A model generated the notes under the pieces. The model was given only the letters and a program-made list of their open reading frames with translations. It was not told where the DNA came from and ran no database searches. A DNA stretch of 64,000 nt from Triticum aestivum (lineage: Eukaryota > Streptophyta > Magnoliopsida > Poales > Poaceae): the NCBI RefSeq assembly GCF_018294505.1, contig NC_057803.1:687178678-687242677 (forward strand). The letters are read 5' to 3'. Positions within the stretch are counted from its first letter, which is position 1. Every line of letters starts with the position of its first letter. The position numbers were made by a program, and so were the translations under genes. Shown one piece after another: positions 34,758-45,786 of the stretch.

Positions 34758-35960
34758 TTAACTGTAAAATCTTCGGAGGAGATTGGCGTTCCACGGTCGT
34801 TCCGACTCCTTGCCGGAATCATCTCTTTTGCGTGCCTTCGGCTTCTGCGCATCCATTAGGTAGTAGGAGGCATTGTCTAAAGCTTTGCTGATGATGAAGG
34901 GGCCCTCCCAAGGGGCCGAGAGCTTGTGCTGGCCGGCTGTTCGCTGGATCAGCCGGAGCACAAGATCGCCCTCTTGGAAAGATCTTGGCTTGACCTTCCA
35001 GCTGTGGTAGCGGCGCAGACCCTGCTGATAGATGGCGGACCGACTGAGAGCTAACAGCCAGCCTTCTTCCAGCAGGTCAACGCCGTCTTCTCGTGCTTCC
35101 TTGGCTTCTGCCTCCGTGTACATGGTGACCCGAGGTGAGTCCAACTCGATGTCAGTTGGGATGACAGCCTCGGCACCATATACAAGGAAGAAAGGGGTGA
35201 AGCCGGTCGACTTGTTTGGGGTAGTGCGCAAACTCCAGAGGATGGCTGGCAGCTCGTCGAGCCAACAGCCGGCCGAACACTCCAGTGGCACGACCAGTCG
35301 GGGCTTGATGCCGGAGAGGATGAGGCCGTTTGCTCGCTCGACCTGGCCGTTTGACTGCGGGTGGGCAACGGACGCTAGGTCCAGCCGGATGTCGTGTGTT
35401 GCGCAGAAACGTGCCAGTGCTCCTTTTGCAAAATTTGTGTCGTTGTCGATGATGATGCTATGCGGTACGCCATACCGGGTTGTAATATCTACGATGAAGG
35501 TGACGGTAGTCGGCCCATTTAGCTTCTTGATCGGCTTTGCCTCAATCTACTTGGTAAATTTTTCCACAGCGACGAGCAGATGTGTCATGCCGCCGCGTGC
35601 CGTCTTGAAGGGGGCCACCATGTCCAGCCCCCAGACGGAAAAGGGCCAGGTGAGGGGGATGATCTTGAGTGCAGAAGCCGGCAGGTGTTGCTTGGAGCTG
35701 AAAACTTGGCACCCTTTGCAGTGTTTGACTAGTTCCTTGGCATCTTCCAAAGCAGTCGGCCAGAAAAATCCATGGCGAAAAGCTTTGGCGACGAGTGATC
35801 TTGAGGCTGCGTGGTGGCCGCATTCGCCTTGGTGGATGTCCCTGAGGATTGCTATGCCCTTCTCTGGTTCGACGCAGCGCTGGAAGACTCCAGTGACGCT
35901 GCGCCTAACAAGCTCTCGGCTGACGATTGTGTAGGCTCCGGCTCGGCGTTGAACTTGTCT
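34758..35960 (-). pseudogene. pol: Element G integrase
   Basis: The zinc-binding HHCC block is GECGHHA...HCKGC (near 35700-35835) and the first catalytic Asp lies in VWGLDMVAPF. A TAG at 35547-35549 interrupts the core after EKFTK, where relatives have Trp (TGG). The same frame then reopens: the second Asp and the Glu fall in 35291-35546. The C-terminal part 34758-35291 has NKSTGFTPFFLVYGAEAV and the PWEGPFIISKAL chromatin-binding-type end. A single stop separates two otherwise open halves. Confidence 0.88.
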
Positions 35961-36119
35961 TGCCGAGATCTCGTCAGTTGGCAGCTCTCTGTTTACTAAG
36001 AAGTTGAGGATGGGCTGGGCCCATGATGGAGCTGTGACTTCTTCTATTGTCAGGACTGCCACTGTGATAGGGGCGGGTGGGCTGGGTGGTGAAGAGTTGG
36101 AGTCGGAGTCGGCCATCGC

Positions 36120-36245
36120 CTGTTGTGTTGATGTAGTCCCCGGGCCGGCTGCAGTAGCCCCCGGGCCGAGTTCCGAATTCCCCGGGCCGGGTGCGACTAT
36201 GGCAGTCCCCGGGCCGCCTGTTGGAGTCCCCGCGCCACCTGCTTG
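36120..36245 (-). repeat. Gly-Pro-rich repeat linker in G pol
   Basis: About five degenerate copies of GTCCCCGGGCCG-type sequence on the plus strand (for example near 36138, 36157, 36180, 36204 and 36225) encode a GPG-rich linker between the second RNase H and integrase. The unit resembles the PPT motif. Confidence 0.6.
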
Positions 36246-36365
36246 GTTTCCCAAGTCGGATCCGACTGCGTTGGGGTCAGGCGGCACGAAGATGGAATCA
36301 GATTCTGGAGACGGCTTGAGGAGGCGGTGGAGAGAAACGCCGGCTGGTATGGCTTGCCGGGTGGA

Positions 36366-37190
36366 TCCTACTCGTGCCAGGGCATCTGCTTGCATGTTGT
36401 CGGCACGTGGTACATGAAGGAACTCACATCCTTCAAAATATCCACTGATTTGCTGGACGAGGAAACGATAGCTTGCTATGTTTGCGTCTTTGGCGTCCCA
36501 GTCACCGGATGACTGTTGGACCACCAAATCCGAGTCGCCATAGCACAAGATCCGACGGATGCCGAGCTCTTTGGCTAGCCGGAGCCCATGTATGAGTGCC
36601 TCGTACTCGGCCACATTGTTGGAGGCGGCAAAATGAATTTGCAATGTATACTTGAGCTTGTCGCCCTTGGGAGAGGTGAGGACGATGCCGGCTCCCAAGC
36701 CGGTGTGCATCTTGGACCCATCGAAGTGCATCCGCCAGTGAGTGGAGTCGGGAGCCGGTGGCAGGTATTGGGTTTCGGCCCAATCGACGAGGAAGTCGGC
36801 CAGTGCCTGGGACTTAATAGCGGTGCGGGGCTGGTAGAAGATCGCGTAGGGGGCCAGCTCAATGGCCCATTTGGCCACTCGGCCGGATGCATCCCGGCTG
36901 CCTATGATCTCGGCAAGCGGGGCAGTACATACGACCGTGATGGGGTGCTCTTGAAAATAGGGCTTGAGCTTCTTGGCAGCGAAGTACACACCGTAGCACA
37001 TCTTCTGGTAGTGTGGGTAGTTCTGCTTCGAGGTGGATAAGACTTCGTTTAAATAATACACCGGCCTCTGAACCGGCTGAGCCCGGCCTTCTTCTGGGCG
37101 CTGGACTACGATGACAGTGCTGACCACCCGGCTAGTAGCGGCAATGTAAAGGAGCATGGGCTCCTTTTCAGCCGGTGCCGCCAAGACAGG
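36366..37190 (-). pseudogene. pol: Element G double RNase H region
   Basis: Two RNase H-like domains in tandem in one open frame. The first (about residues 160-290 of the frame starting at 37637) follows RT but has lost acidic positions (LYIAATSRVVSTVIV), as expected for the degenerate domain in Tat elements. The second (about 298-423) is archaeal-type: HFDGSKM (D306), NNVAEYEALIHG (E344), YGDSDLVVQQ (D368), and ADNMQADALAR (D418). All the expected acidic residues are present. It would remove RNA from RNA-DNA hybrids. The frame is open through both domains into integrase. Confidence 0.87.
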
Positions 37191-38173
37191 CGGCGTGGTC
37201 AGCATCTTCTTTAGCTCGTGGAAGGCTTGGTCCGCCTGGTCGTTCCACTCGAAATGAGTGGACTTCTTCATGAGTCGGTAGAGGGGGAGGGCTTTCTCTC
37301 CGAGCCGGCTGATGAAGCGGTTCAGGGAAGCCAAGCATCCGGTGAACTTCTGGACATCCCGCAGCTTGGTGGGAATCTCCATTCTCTCTATGGCCTTGAT
37401 CTTCATTGGGTTGCACTCGATGCCGCGTTCGGAGACCAGGAAGCCTAGGAGCTGGCCGGCTGGTACTCCGAACACGCATTTCTCGGGGTTGAGCTTGATT
37501 TGGAATCGGCGCAAGTTTTCAAATGTTTCTCTGAGGTCTTCCAGCAAGGTGCCGCGCTTCTCCGTCTTCACACAATATCGTCTACATAGACGTGGGCATT
37601 TCTGCCGAGCTGCTTGAGGAGGCATTTCTGCATGCAACGCTGAAAAGTGGCACCGGCATTTCTCAAGCCGAATGTCATAGTCAGGTAGCAGAAGGCTCCG
37701 AATGGTGTGATGAAGGCGGTTTTCAGGCGGTCAGCTGGATCCAACTTTATCTGGTGGTAGCCTGAGTAAGCATCCAAGAAGCTCAACAGCTCGCATCCGG
37801 CTGTGGAGTCTATTACTTGATCAATCCTTGGCAAGGCGAAGGGATCTTTGGGGCAAGCCTTGTTGAGGCTAGTGTAGTCTATACACATGCGCCACTTGTT
37901 ATTTTTCTTCAGCACGAGGACCGGGTTGGCGAGCCACTCTGGGAAGAAAACTTCCATAATGAAGCCGGCTGCCAGAAGCCGGGCTATCTCTTCTCCTACA
38001 ATCCTTCTCTTCTCCTCCGATAGTCGGCGAAGAGGCTGTTTGACTGGTTTCGCACCTTCTCGGACATGTAGCTTGTGCTCCGTGAATTCCTTTGGCACAC
38101 CTGGCATGTCCTTGGGGGACCATGTGAAAATGTCCCGATTCTCACGGAGGAAATCGGCGAGCTCGCCTTCCTA
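37191..38173 (-). pseudogene. pol: Element G reverse transcriptase (frameshifted)
   Basis: Conserved RT blocks: KWRMCIDYTSLNKACPKDPF, SFLDAYSGYHQI with motif A Asp present, FGLRNAGATFQR and YVDD (near 37570-37580). A frameshift directly after YVDDIV moves the thumb region to the 37637 frame. A TAG at 38171-38173 separates it from the protease; a CAG codon there is likely ancestrally. Active-site aspartates are intact, so inactivation is by frame damage only. Confidence 0.88.
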
Positions 38174-39130
38174 TTTGCTGTCCAGGTTTGCCCCGATGGT
38201 GGCAAACCTTCCTGGGTGGTCTGGGTCCAGAGGTACCCTCTTTGTTTCTTTGGCCGGCTGAAAAGAACCTTGGGCACCACATTCCTTGGGGTCGGGGGAC
38301 AGGGCCGGCTGCTTGCCGGTCATGGCCACGACTCGGTCCAGTATCTTCTTCTCTTCAGCAATTACAAGGGACTCGGCCAGCCGGCTGCTGGCAGCCGCAC
38401 ACTCGGAGGATTTCTTGTAGTCTCCGGCTATGGTGATGATGCCCTTGGAACTTGGTATCTTCATCTTGAGGTAGGCATAATGGGGTACAACCATGAACTT
38501 GGCCAGGGCAGGTCGGCCAAGCAACGCGTGGTAAGGGCTCTCTAGATCCACCACTTCAAACCACACCGCCTCTCGGCGGAAATGATCCTTGTCCCCGAAG
38601 AGGACATCTATCTTGATCTTGCCGATTGGGGAGCGGGACAAGCCGGGTACGATGCCATGGAACACAGTCCGGCTGGGCATGAGCTGCTTCGTCTTGATGC
38701 TCAGCTTCTCCATGGTGTCGCGGTATAGGATATTGATGCTGCTCCCACCATCTATCAGCACGCGGGAGAAATGGGCTGTGAGCCTTTCTGTAGCGAGGGT
38801 GGCATCCAGAACCAATGCGTAAGAGCCGGGAGACGGCATCACCACTGGGTGATCTCTCCGGCTCCAGCTAATAGGCCTTTTTGACCACTGCATGAACTCT
38901 GGGTTGTTGGAGGCGACTGCATTGACTTCTTGGTTTTGTCGGCGTCGGCTACGCCGATCTTTTGGCTGGCTTGTAAAGACGACGTAGGTGGCATGCTCGT
39001 CGGGGTACTCGTCTTGAACTGCCCCAACCGCTGGTCGAGCAGCCGGCTGTGGAGGAGCCAGAGGCGGCTGACCAGCAGGCGGAGGTGGCGCCATCCCCTC
39101 ACCCTTGGAGATCATGTGAGCCAATGGCAT
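38174..39130 (-). pseudogene. pol: Element G aspartic protease
   Basis: Open frame with the active site VLIDGGSSINILY (near 38720-38760), then IVPGLSRSPIGKI, SPYHALLGRPALAKF and a SKGIITIAGD end. It is the Tat-type DGG protease and would process the polyprotein. It is in the same frame as RT but separated by the TAG at 38171. The upstream gag is in another frame, with the change between about 39112 and 39130. Confidence 0.85.
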
Positions 39131-41160
39131 TTTCTGGTCGTGTGGTTTGAAGGCTTTGTGCCGCTGTGAAACTTGCAGGGGGCATCAAGTGCTTGCTTGT
39201 AGGAGAAGGCCGGCTGCCAAGCCGGCCTGCCGCCCTTCTGCTTTTTGGGTGCGGGCCGCCCTTCGAGTTCTTCGTCTTCAACTGTGGCCACCTGCCGACT
39301 GGTGTAAGGAGGCAGGGGAGCCTTGCGCTTGTGGTCGTTCTGGTACGGGCATCGGCCGGACTCTCCAGCCGGCGTCTTGGGACTTGGAGCAAGCACCTTC
39401 CCGGAGGCATCTACTCGGAGCTCGGTCTTCATTGAGGAATCGGCTGTGGCGTATTTGTCGGCTATGACCTGCAGCTTGTCAAGCGTAGTCGGCTCGTCGC
39501 ACAGGAGTCGGTGCTTGAGGAGGGTGCCTTCTCAACACCCGGTGGTGAAGTACTCTATAGCTTGAACCTCGTGCACTCCCTCGCAGGAATTGCGGAGCTC
39601 GACCCAATGCGTGAGGTAGTCGCGAGTCGATTCGTTGGGCCCTTGGACACACAAGGAGAGCTATCGGGGCTTCGGATCCCGCTTGTAGGTGCTGGTGAAA
39701 ATGCGTATGAAGGCTTCAGTGAAGTCTAGCCAGCTGTTGACACTGTAAGGCTTGAGGCTGTTGAGCTAGGTGCACGCCGTGCCTTGGAGCATGAGAGGCA
39801 CATATTTTACGGCAACACGCCTGTTGCCGTTTGCAATGCTAACCGCGGTGGAGTAGTCGATCAACCAATCTTCCGGCTTCACGGAGCCATTGTACTTGGG
39901 CGTGTCTCTTGGGAGCGAGAACCCTTTGGGGAAGGGCTCACTGCGGATGCGGGGGCCGAAGCAAGATGGGCCGACATCATCTTCTTCTTCTAGGGCCAGG
40001 GATCGCGCAAGGCGATCGATTCGGTGGCGAGCATCATTCTCGCCGACTCCTTCACGGCGACCCAGCCGGCCGCTGAGAGTCGGATGCATGACAGGTGGTG
40101 AGGTAGGGTATCTCTCCCCACGAGGCGGAGGAGGAGGGGGGTTGTCCCACTACTCCATGGCTCGAGGGTGGCCCTCTGCGTCACGCTCGATGGAGATTCG
40201 AGTCCGGCTGCGGCTGGCAGCCGGCTCTTTTTCTTTTCTTGCGCGGGCGTTGCCCGTGGTCGGTGTTCGGGACGTCGCGTCGTGCTCTCGGCGTGGTGGA
40301 GGACTCTCGGCGTGGACGCCGGCTTCGTGTCGCTCCGTGGCCGCGTCGATAAGTTGCTGGATGCGTCTGGTCATGTAGGGGAGCTCATCAGGCCCTAGCC
40401 CATTCAACTCGTCTGCGGCCGCCTGGGCGGCACGCAGGTTCTCGAGAGGCATGGCATAGATAGGGCGGTCTGCTCCTAGCATGTCAGCGATAGCCGCGCC
40501 ATGTTTCTTGATGATGTCGACGCGGCTTGGCCCGTCGGGAGGCGGCATGCCGAAGGCGGCATGGTCGACCTCGCATTGGTGAGCCTCGGTGAGGCATCTC
40601 ATGGTGGCGAGCTTCTGGCCCTCCGCAACGAGGGCGAGGCGGTGCGCCTCCAATGTCTTGGCATCTGCATCGATCGGGACGGGGACGGACAAGTCGTGCA
40701 GCACCGTCTGCAGAGCGTCGTGGGCATTTTTGCCTAAGGGGGTGCCGTGGCTGATGACCAATACCTCAGTGATGGCACTACCGCTGATGTTGACTCGAGG
40801 AAGAGGGTCGTTGATGACCAACACATTGGTGGGGAAGGCGTCAAGGGATGCCGTGTCGGAGTCGACAAGCATCGGGTCAGTGGAGCCAACCGACTCCAGG
40901 TCCGTGGCAAGCTCGCCGGAGACGTGGAGTTGGTCGAGGAGGCTGACGAGGTGGCTCTCGGGGCAGTCTGTGCCCGTGTCGGATGCGGGCTCGTCGGAGA
41001 TGCGAGCCTCGCCAAGAAGATCGGCGAGGCAGCTTGCCGCGCAGGCGTCGGCGACGTCTTGCACCGCGTCGGGGCAAGCGCCATCGGGCGAGCCGGGCTG
41101 GCTATGCACATTGGGAAGGAAGAGGGTTCCCGTCCAGAACAGGTCTCCGGACGATGGTGC
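39112..41160 (-). pseudogene. gag: Element G gag (three in-frame stops or more)
   Basis: One frame runs through the region with stops at 40150 and 39766 and more between there and 39435. The N-terminal half (40150-41160) is an acidic, Ala-rich region with a PIYAMPLENLRAAQAAADEL helix; its start codon is unclear. The gag core has FPKGFSLPRDTPKYNGSV...WLIDYSTAV. The C-terminal part carries the CKFHSG...HTTRKC zinc-binding motif (C-x2-H-x7-H-x4-C) near 39125-39180. The stop at 39766 sits where a Trp codon is expected (TGG to TAG). Confidence 0.82.
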
Positions 41161-41165
41161 ACCTG

Positions 41166-41183
41166 GCCCCACGGTGGGCGCCA
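41166..41183 (-). other. Primer-binding site, tRNA-Lys type (G)
   Basis: The minus strand reads TGGCGCCCACCGTGGGGC, two bases inside the 5' LTR. It is complementary to the 3' end of plant tRNA-Lys(CUU) as I recall it. It proves the minus orientation of G. Confidence 0.85.
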
Positions 41184-41185
41184 AA

Positions 41186-42344
41186 TGTCCGGTGGTTGGT
41201 GCGACATATGCCAATGGATGGCTTATCATTGTGGGAGCCAATAAAACATCGCCGGTGCCTGGAAACGGGATAAGGAGAAGACATGCACGCCGGCGAATCT
41301 TACCCAGCTTCAGGGCTCTCTGTGGAGATAACACCCCTAATGCTGCTCTGCGGGGTCTCCGCATGATCACTAGCTCGATGGGTAGCTACAGAATGCTCCT
41401 TGAGCTGTTCGGTGAAAGGATGAAGGAGGGCAAGGCCAGCCTGCTCCTCTTCTCCTTGTGGTGTCTAAAACTATCGAAAAGAGAGAGCACCACGTTGCAT
41501 GGGTGCCCCAGGGGGGTTATATAGGCCTACCCCCCAGGGGTACAATGGTAATCCGGCTGGGCGCGGGCCCCAGCCGTCTGCGTCTACGCTGGCCGGCTTC
41601 TCTGCCGACCGATGGGCCCGCCACCTGGTGGGCCCCACCGGCTACCGGCCTTCCGGTCGACAGGTTGGCCCCACCGCTGGGGAGTCTTGTCGGAGGCTGG
41701 TTACTGTTGCCTTGCCTCTAGTGACGATGGCTTTGTCGTGGTAAGCATGGCTACAGTGCCGCCGCGAGGCGGCTCATCACTGTAGCCTTACCTTCTCTTG
41801 TCTCCTTAATGAAGCACCTCCTTGGAGGGAGAGAGTTGGCCGGCTATTGGAAGACGGCCCTACCCCTGGCCGACTGTGGGAAGCCTGGCCGCCTTTGGGA
41901 TCTCCCTGACCGAGGGGGCCCGCCACCCACGGGTCGTACTGGCCGCTCGCCGTGGGTGACGTCATGATCATCATGGCAACAGTGTCGCGCCGGACGGGCG
42001 ATGGCCGCCCCGTGCGGTGCACTGTGGCCATGCGTGCGCTGGGATTCGGGGGTGGCAGGCTTTACTGTAGCCACGTCCCGTCTTGTCGCCATTATGTGGG
42101 TGCAGACTCTGAGGGCGAGATCTTAGCCGCCTGCTGAGGGGCCGGCTCCTGGGAGTCGGCCTTCTCGGGGTCTTGTTTCTCAAGGATTTCAGGGCTGGGC
42201 CGCCTTGGTGCAGCCGGCTTGAGAGGTAGCTGGCTGGGGGAAGGCGTCCCCATGTCTTGGATGCTTGGAGGCTTGATCGGCCCATAATTTTTCTGAAGTA
42301 CCAGGGGAAGCCGGCTAGGCTACCCCTAGTCATTTACTCTGACA
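41186..42344 (-). repeat. Element G 5' LTR
   Basis: 1159 bp, TGTCCGG...CTGACA on the plus strand. TATA-like TTATATA lies at 41517-41523 (minus-strand promoter). It is followed by TSD TTCGG at 42345-42349. Confidence 0.93.
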
Positions 42345-42361
42345 TTCGGCATCCGGGCAGT
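42345..42361 (-). other. gag: 17-bp sliver of F gag between insertions G and H
   Basis: It consists of TTCGG (the G duplication), seven bases, then GCAGT (the H duplication). Homologous E sequence at 18916-18932 shows the site was continuous. Confidence 0.85.
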
Positions 42362-42620
42362 TGATAAGTCTCCAACGTATCTATAATTTTTGATTGCTCC
42401 ATGCTATATTATCTTCTGTTTTGGACATTATTGCGCTTTGTTATCCACTTTTATATTATTTTTGGGACTAACCTATTGACCCAGAGCCCAGTGCCAGTTC
42501 CTGTTTTTTTCCTTATTTTAGTGTTTCGAAGAAAAGGAATATCAAACGGAGTCGAAACATAATGAAATCTTCTGGAGAAGTTATTTTTGGAAGGAAATCT
42601 ACCCGATAGACTTGGAGTGC

Positions 42621-42720
42621 ATGTCAGGAATGAAACAAGGGAGCCACGAGGCAGGGGGCGCGCCCACCCCCCTAGGGCGCGCCCTCCACCCTCATGGGCC
42701 CCTCGTGGCTCCCCTGACAT
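42621..42720. repeat. 100-bp interrupted palindrome in H LTR
   Basis: Nested arms: ATGTCAGG / CCTGACAT, then GGGAGCCACGAGG / CCTCGTGGCTCCC, then GGCGCGCCC / GGGCGCGCC. It ends 12 bases before the TATA box. The 3' LTR has the equivalent at about 48855-48953. Confidence 0.8.
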
Positions 42721-42960
42721 ATTTCTTCCGCCTATATATATCCATATACCCTAAAACGATCGAGGAGCACAATAGATCGGGAGTTCCGCCACCAGAAGCC
42801 TCCGTAGCCACCGAAAGCCAATCTAGACCCGTTCCGGCACGCTGCCGGAGGGGGGAATCCCTCTCCGGTGGCCATCTTCATCATCCCGGTGCTCTCCATG
42901 ACGAGGAGGGAGTAGTTCTCCCTCGGGGCTGAGGGTATGTACTAGTAGCTATGGGTTTGA

Positions 42961-42980
42961 TCTCTCTCTCTCTCTCTCTC
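42961..42980. repeat. (TC)10 microsatellite in H 5' LTR
   Basis: Ten TC units. The 3' LTR has nine units at 49197-49214, so the tract slipped after insertion. Confidence 0.9.
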
Positions 42981-44045
42981 ATGTTCTTGAGGTGGCACGA
43001 TCTTGATGTATCGCGAGCTTTGCTATTATAGTTGGATCTTATGATATTTCTCCCCCTCTACTCTCTTGTAATGGATTGAGTTTTCCCTTTGAAGTTATCT
43101 TATCGGATTGAGTCTTTAAGGATTTGAGAACACTTGATGTATGTCTTGCGTGGGATACCTGTGGTGACAATGGGGTATTCTATGATCCACTTGATGTATG
43201 TTTTGGTGATCAACTTGCGGGTTCCGTGACCTTGGGAATCTATGCATAGGGGTTGGCACATGTTTTTATCTTGACTCTCCGGTAGAAACTTTGGGGCACT
43301 CTTTGAGGTTCTATGTGTTGGTTGAATAGATGAATCTGAGATTGTGTGATGCATATCGTATAATCATACCCACGGATACTTGAGGTGACATTGGAGTATC
43401 TAGGTGACATTAGGGTTTTGGTTGATTTGTGTCTTAAGGTGTTATTCTAGTACGAACTCTAGGGCTGTTTGTGACACTTATAGGAATAGCCTAACGGATT
43501 GATTGGAAAGAATAACTTTGAGGTGGTTTCGTACCCTACCATAATCTCTTCGTTTGTTCTCCGCTATTAGTGACTTTGGAGTGACTCTTTGTTGCATGTT
43601 GAGGGATAGTTATGTGATCCAATTATGTTATTATTGTTGAGATAACTTGCACTAGTGAAAGTATGAACCCTAGGCCTTGTTTCAACACATTGTAATACCG
43701 TTTGTGCTCACTTTTATCATTAGTTACCTTGCTGTTTTATATTTTCAGATTACAAAAACCTTTATCTACCATCCATATACCATTTGTATCACCATCTCTT
43801 CGCCGAACTAGTGCACCTATACAATTTACCATTGTATTGGGTGTGTTGGGGACACAAGAGACTCTTTGTTATTTGGTTGCAGGGTTGCTTGAGAGAGACC
43901 ATCTTCATCCTACGCCTCCCACGGATTAATAAACCTTAGGTCATCCACTTGAGGGAAATTTGCTATTGTCCTACAAACCTCTACACTTGGAGGCCCAACA
44001 ACGTCTATAAGAAGAAGGTTCTGTAGTAGACATCAAGCTCTTTTC

Positions 44046-44063
44046 TGGCGCCGTTGCCGGGGA
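44046..44063 (+). other. Primer-binding site, tRNA-Asp type (H)
   Basis: TGGCGCCGTTGCCGGGGA starts 11 bases after the LTR, as in A, B and L. Confidence 0.92.
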
Positions 44064-44151
44064 GGTTAGCGCTTGAAGGTATATCTTTAGATCTTGCAAT
44101 CGAATCTTTTTGTTTCTTGTTTTAGCACTAGTTTAGAAAACTGCAAAAAAA

Positions 44152-45038
44152 ATGGAATTGAGTTTGCCTCATACGCTTCATCTTTTTAATATCTTTCGGA
44201 GTATGATGGAAAGGAAAATTGTGCCAAAGTGTTAGAAGAAGAATGCATTAAAATGTTTGGCACTAAATATTTGAATTATGAGCATGATTGCAATGTTCTT
44301 AGTATGAACTCCTTGAATATCCATGATGCTAATGATATGCAAAGCCACAAGCTTGGGGAAGCTATGTTTGATGAAGATGATATTTTTTGTCCCCCAAGTT
44401 TTTATGAGCAAATTTATTATGATGAAAGAATGCCTCCTATTTATGATGATTATATTGATGAAAGGGGATTTGGAGAGGTCATGACTTTATTTTGTGATGA
44501 ATCCACTATTTTGGAAGAGGTTCCAATTGATTATGAGAACAAAGTTGCTACCTATGATGATTATTGTGATGACTTGTATGCTATGAAGAATAATGATATC
44601 CATGAAACTTGTTATCATGATTTTAGTTTTCAATTGGATTATGCCTCACATGATAATTATTTTGTTGAGTTTGCTCCCACTACTATTCATGAGAAGAAAT
44701 TTGCTTATGTGGAGAGTAATAAAAATTCTATGCTTATGCATCATGAAAATAATGCTTTATGTGATAGCTATATTGTTGAATTCATTCATTATTATACTGA
44801 AATTTATTATGAGGGAGGAATATATGCTTGTAGGAATTGCAATAATATCAAGTTTCCTCTCTATGTGCTTAAAATTTTGAAGTTATGCTTGTTTTGCTTT
44901 CCTATGCAAGTTGATTCTTGTTCCCACAAGTTGTTTGCTCACAAAATCCCTATGCATAGGAAGTGGGTTAGACTTAAATGTGCTAGTCATATTCTTCATG
45001 ATGCTCTCTTTATGTTTCAATTCTTATCCTTTATGTAA
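44152..45038 (+). pseudogene. Element H ORF of unknown function
   Basis: An ATG at 44152 (MELSLPHTLHLF) opens a short frame. A frame change near 44190-44230 leads into the long frame open from about 44190 to 45038 (about 270 codons). It is rich in Asp, Glu, Tyr, His and Cys. No gag core, zinc knuckle, protease or polymerase motif is seen. Notable blocks are FDEDDIFCPPSFYEQIYYDE, several YDDY motifs, and a C-terminal KIPMHRKWVRLKC. Being the only ORF in a transposed family, it may be a diverged structural or packaging protein, but that is a guess. The double hairpin follows 31 bases after the stop. Confidence 0.6.
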
Positions 45039-45069
45039 GCATCATTGAAATCATCATGCCTAGCTAGGG

Positions 45070-45105
45070 GCGTTAAACAATAACGCTTGTTGGGAGGCAA
45101 CCCAA
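45070..45105 (+). other. Conserved double stem-loop after the last ORF (H)
   Basis: GCGTTA (45070-45075) pairs with TAACGC (45081-45086); TTGGGAGGCAACCCAA is at 45090-45105. It occupies the same position and has the same form as 13075-13110 in A. Confidence 0.7.
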
Positions 45106-45703
45106 TTTTATTTTTATTCCTTGCTTTTTGCTCCTGTTTAGTAATAAATAATTAATCTAGCCTCTGTTTATATGTGGTTTTATGTTTTAATTCGTGTTTG
45201 TGCCAAGTAGAACCTTTGGGAAGACTTGGGGAAAGTCTTTGCGATCATGCTGTAAAAAACAGAAACTTTAGCGCTCACAAGATTTGCTTCCATTTTTTAT
45301 TGGAGAGTGATATTTAGTTAATTCTTTTGCAGATGATTAATAGATAAATTACTCAGGTCCACCAATTTATTTTAGAATTTTTGGGGTTTCAGAAGTTTGC
45401 GTTAGTTACAGATTACTACAGACTGTTCTGTTTTTTGTAGATTCTGTTTTTCATGTGTTGTTTACTTATTTTGATGAATCTATGGCTAGTAAAATAGTTT
45501 ATAAACCATAGAGAAGTTGGAATACAGTATGTTTAACACCAATATAAATATAGAATGAGTTCATTACAATACCTTGAAGTGGTGTTTTGTTTTCTTACGC
45601 TAACGGAGCTTACGAGTTTTCTGTTAAGTTTTGTGTTGTGAAGTTTTCAAGTTTTGGGTAAAGATTCGATGGACTATGGAATAAGGAGTGGCAAGAGCCT
45701 AAG

Positions 45704-45786
45704 CTTGGGGATGCCCAAGGCACCCCAAGGTAATATTCAGGGACAACCAAGAGCCTAAGCTTGGGGATGCCCCGGAAGGCATCCCG
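45704..45786 (+). repeat. Paired hairpins with PPT-like arms, first set (H)
   Basis: CTTGGGGATGCC-CAA-GGCACCCCAAG (45704-45729), then GGGGATGCC (45763-45771) facing GGCATCCC (45778-45785). Both 5' arms share the PPT core. Confidence 0.75.

Larger units (their letters stand above)
28556..42344 (-). mobile_element. Element G: complete Tat-clade Ty3/gypsy retrotransposon
   Basis: The LTRs are each exactly 1159 bp (28556-29714 and 41186-42344), with TGTC...GACA ends and flanking duplication TTCGG (28551-28555 and 42345-42349). It has a tRNA-Lys-type primer site. On the minus strand it carries gag, protease, RT, RNase H, a second archaeal-type RNase H, and integrase. A separate gene on the plus strand lies between integrase and the 3' LTR. 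The double RNase H and the antisense gene are hallmarks of the Tat lineage (RIRE2/Grande-like). It is GC-rich compared with B, A and H. Stops and frameshifts in gag and pol make it non-functional. Confidence 0.93.
42362..44035 (+). repeat. Element H 5' LTR
   Basis: It begins TGATAAGTCTCC (C-to-A change relative to the 3' copy's TGATACG) and ends GTAGACATCA. TATATATA is at 42733-42740, immediately after the long palindrome at 42621-42720. Confidence 0.92.

Noticed and set aside
35032..35934. 300-codon plus-strand frame opposite G integrase
   Set aside because: A mirror of the conserved integrase frame; no domain of its own.
40589..41524. 311-codon plus-strand frame opposite G gag
   Set aside because: It crosses from gag into the LTR and primer site; a reverse shadow.
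42961..42980. CRISPR-like or regulatory reading of the TC tract
   Set aside because: It is a plain dinucleotide microsatellite of differing length in the two LTRs.
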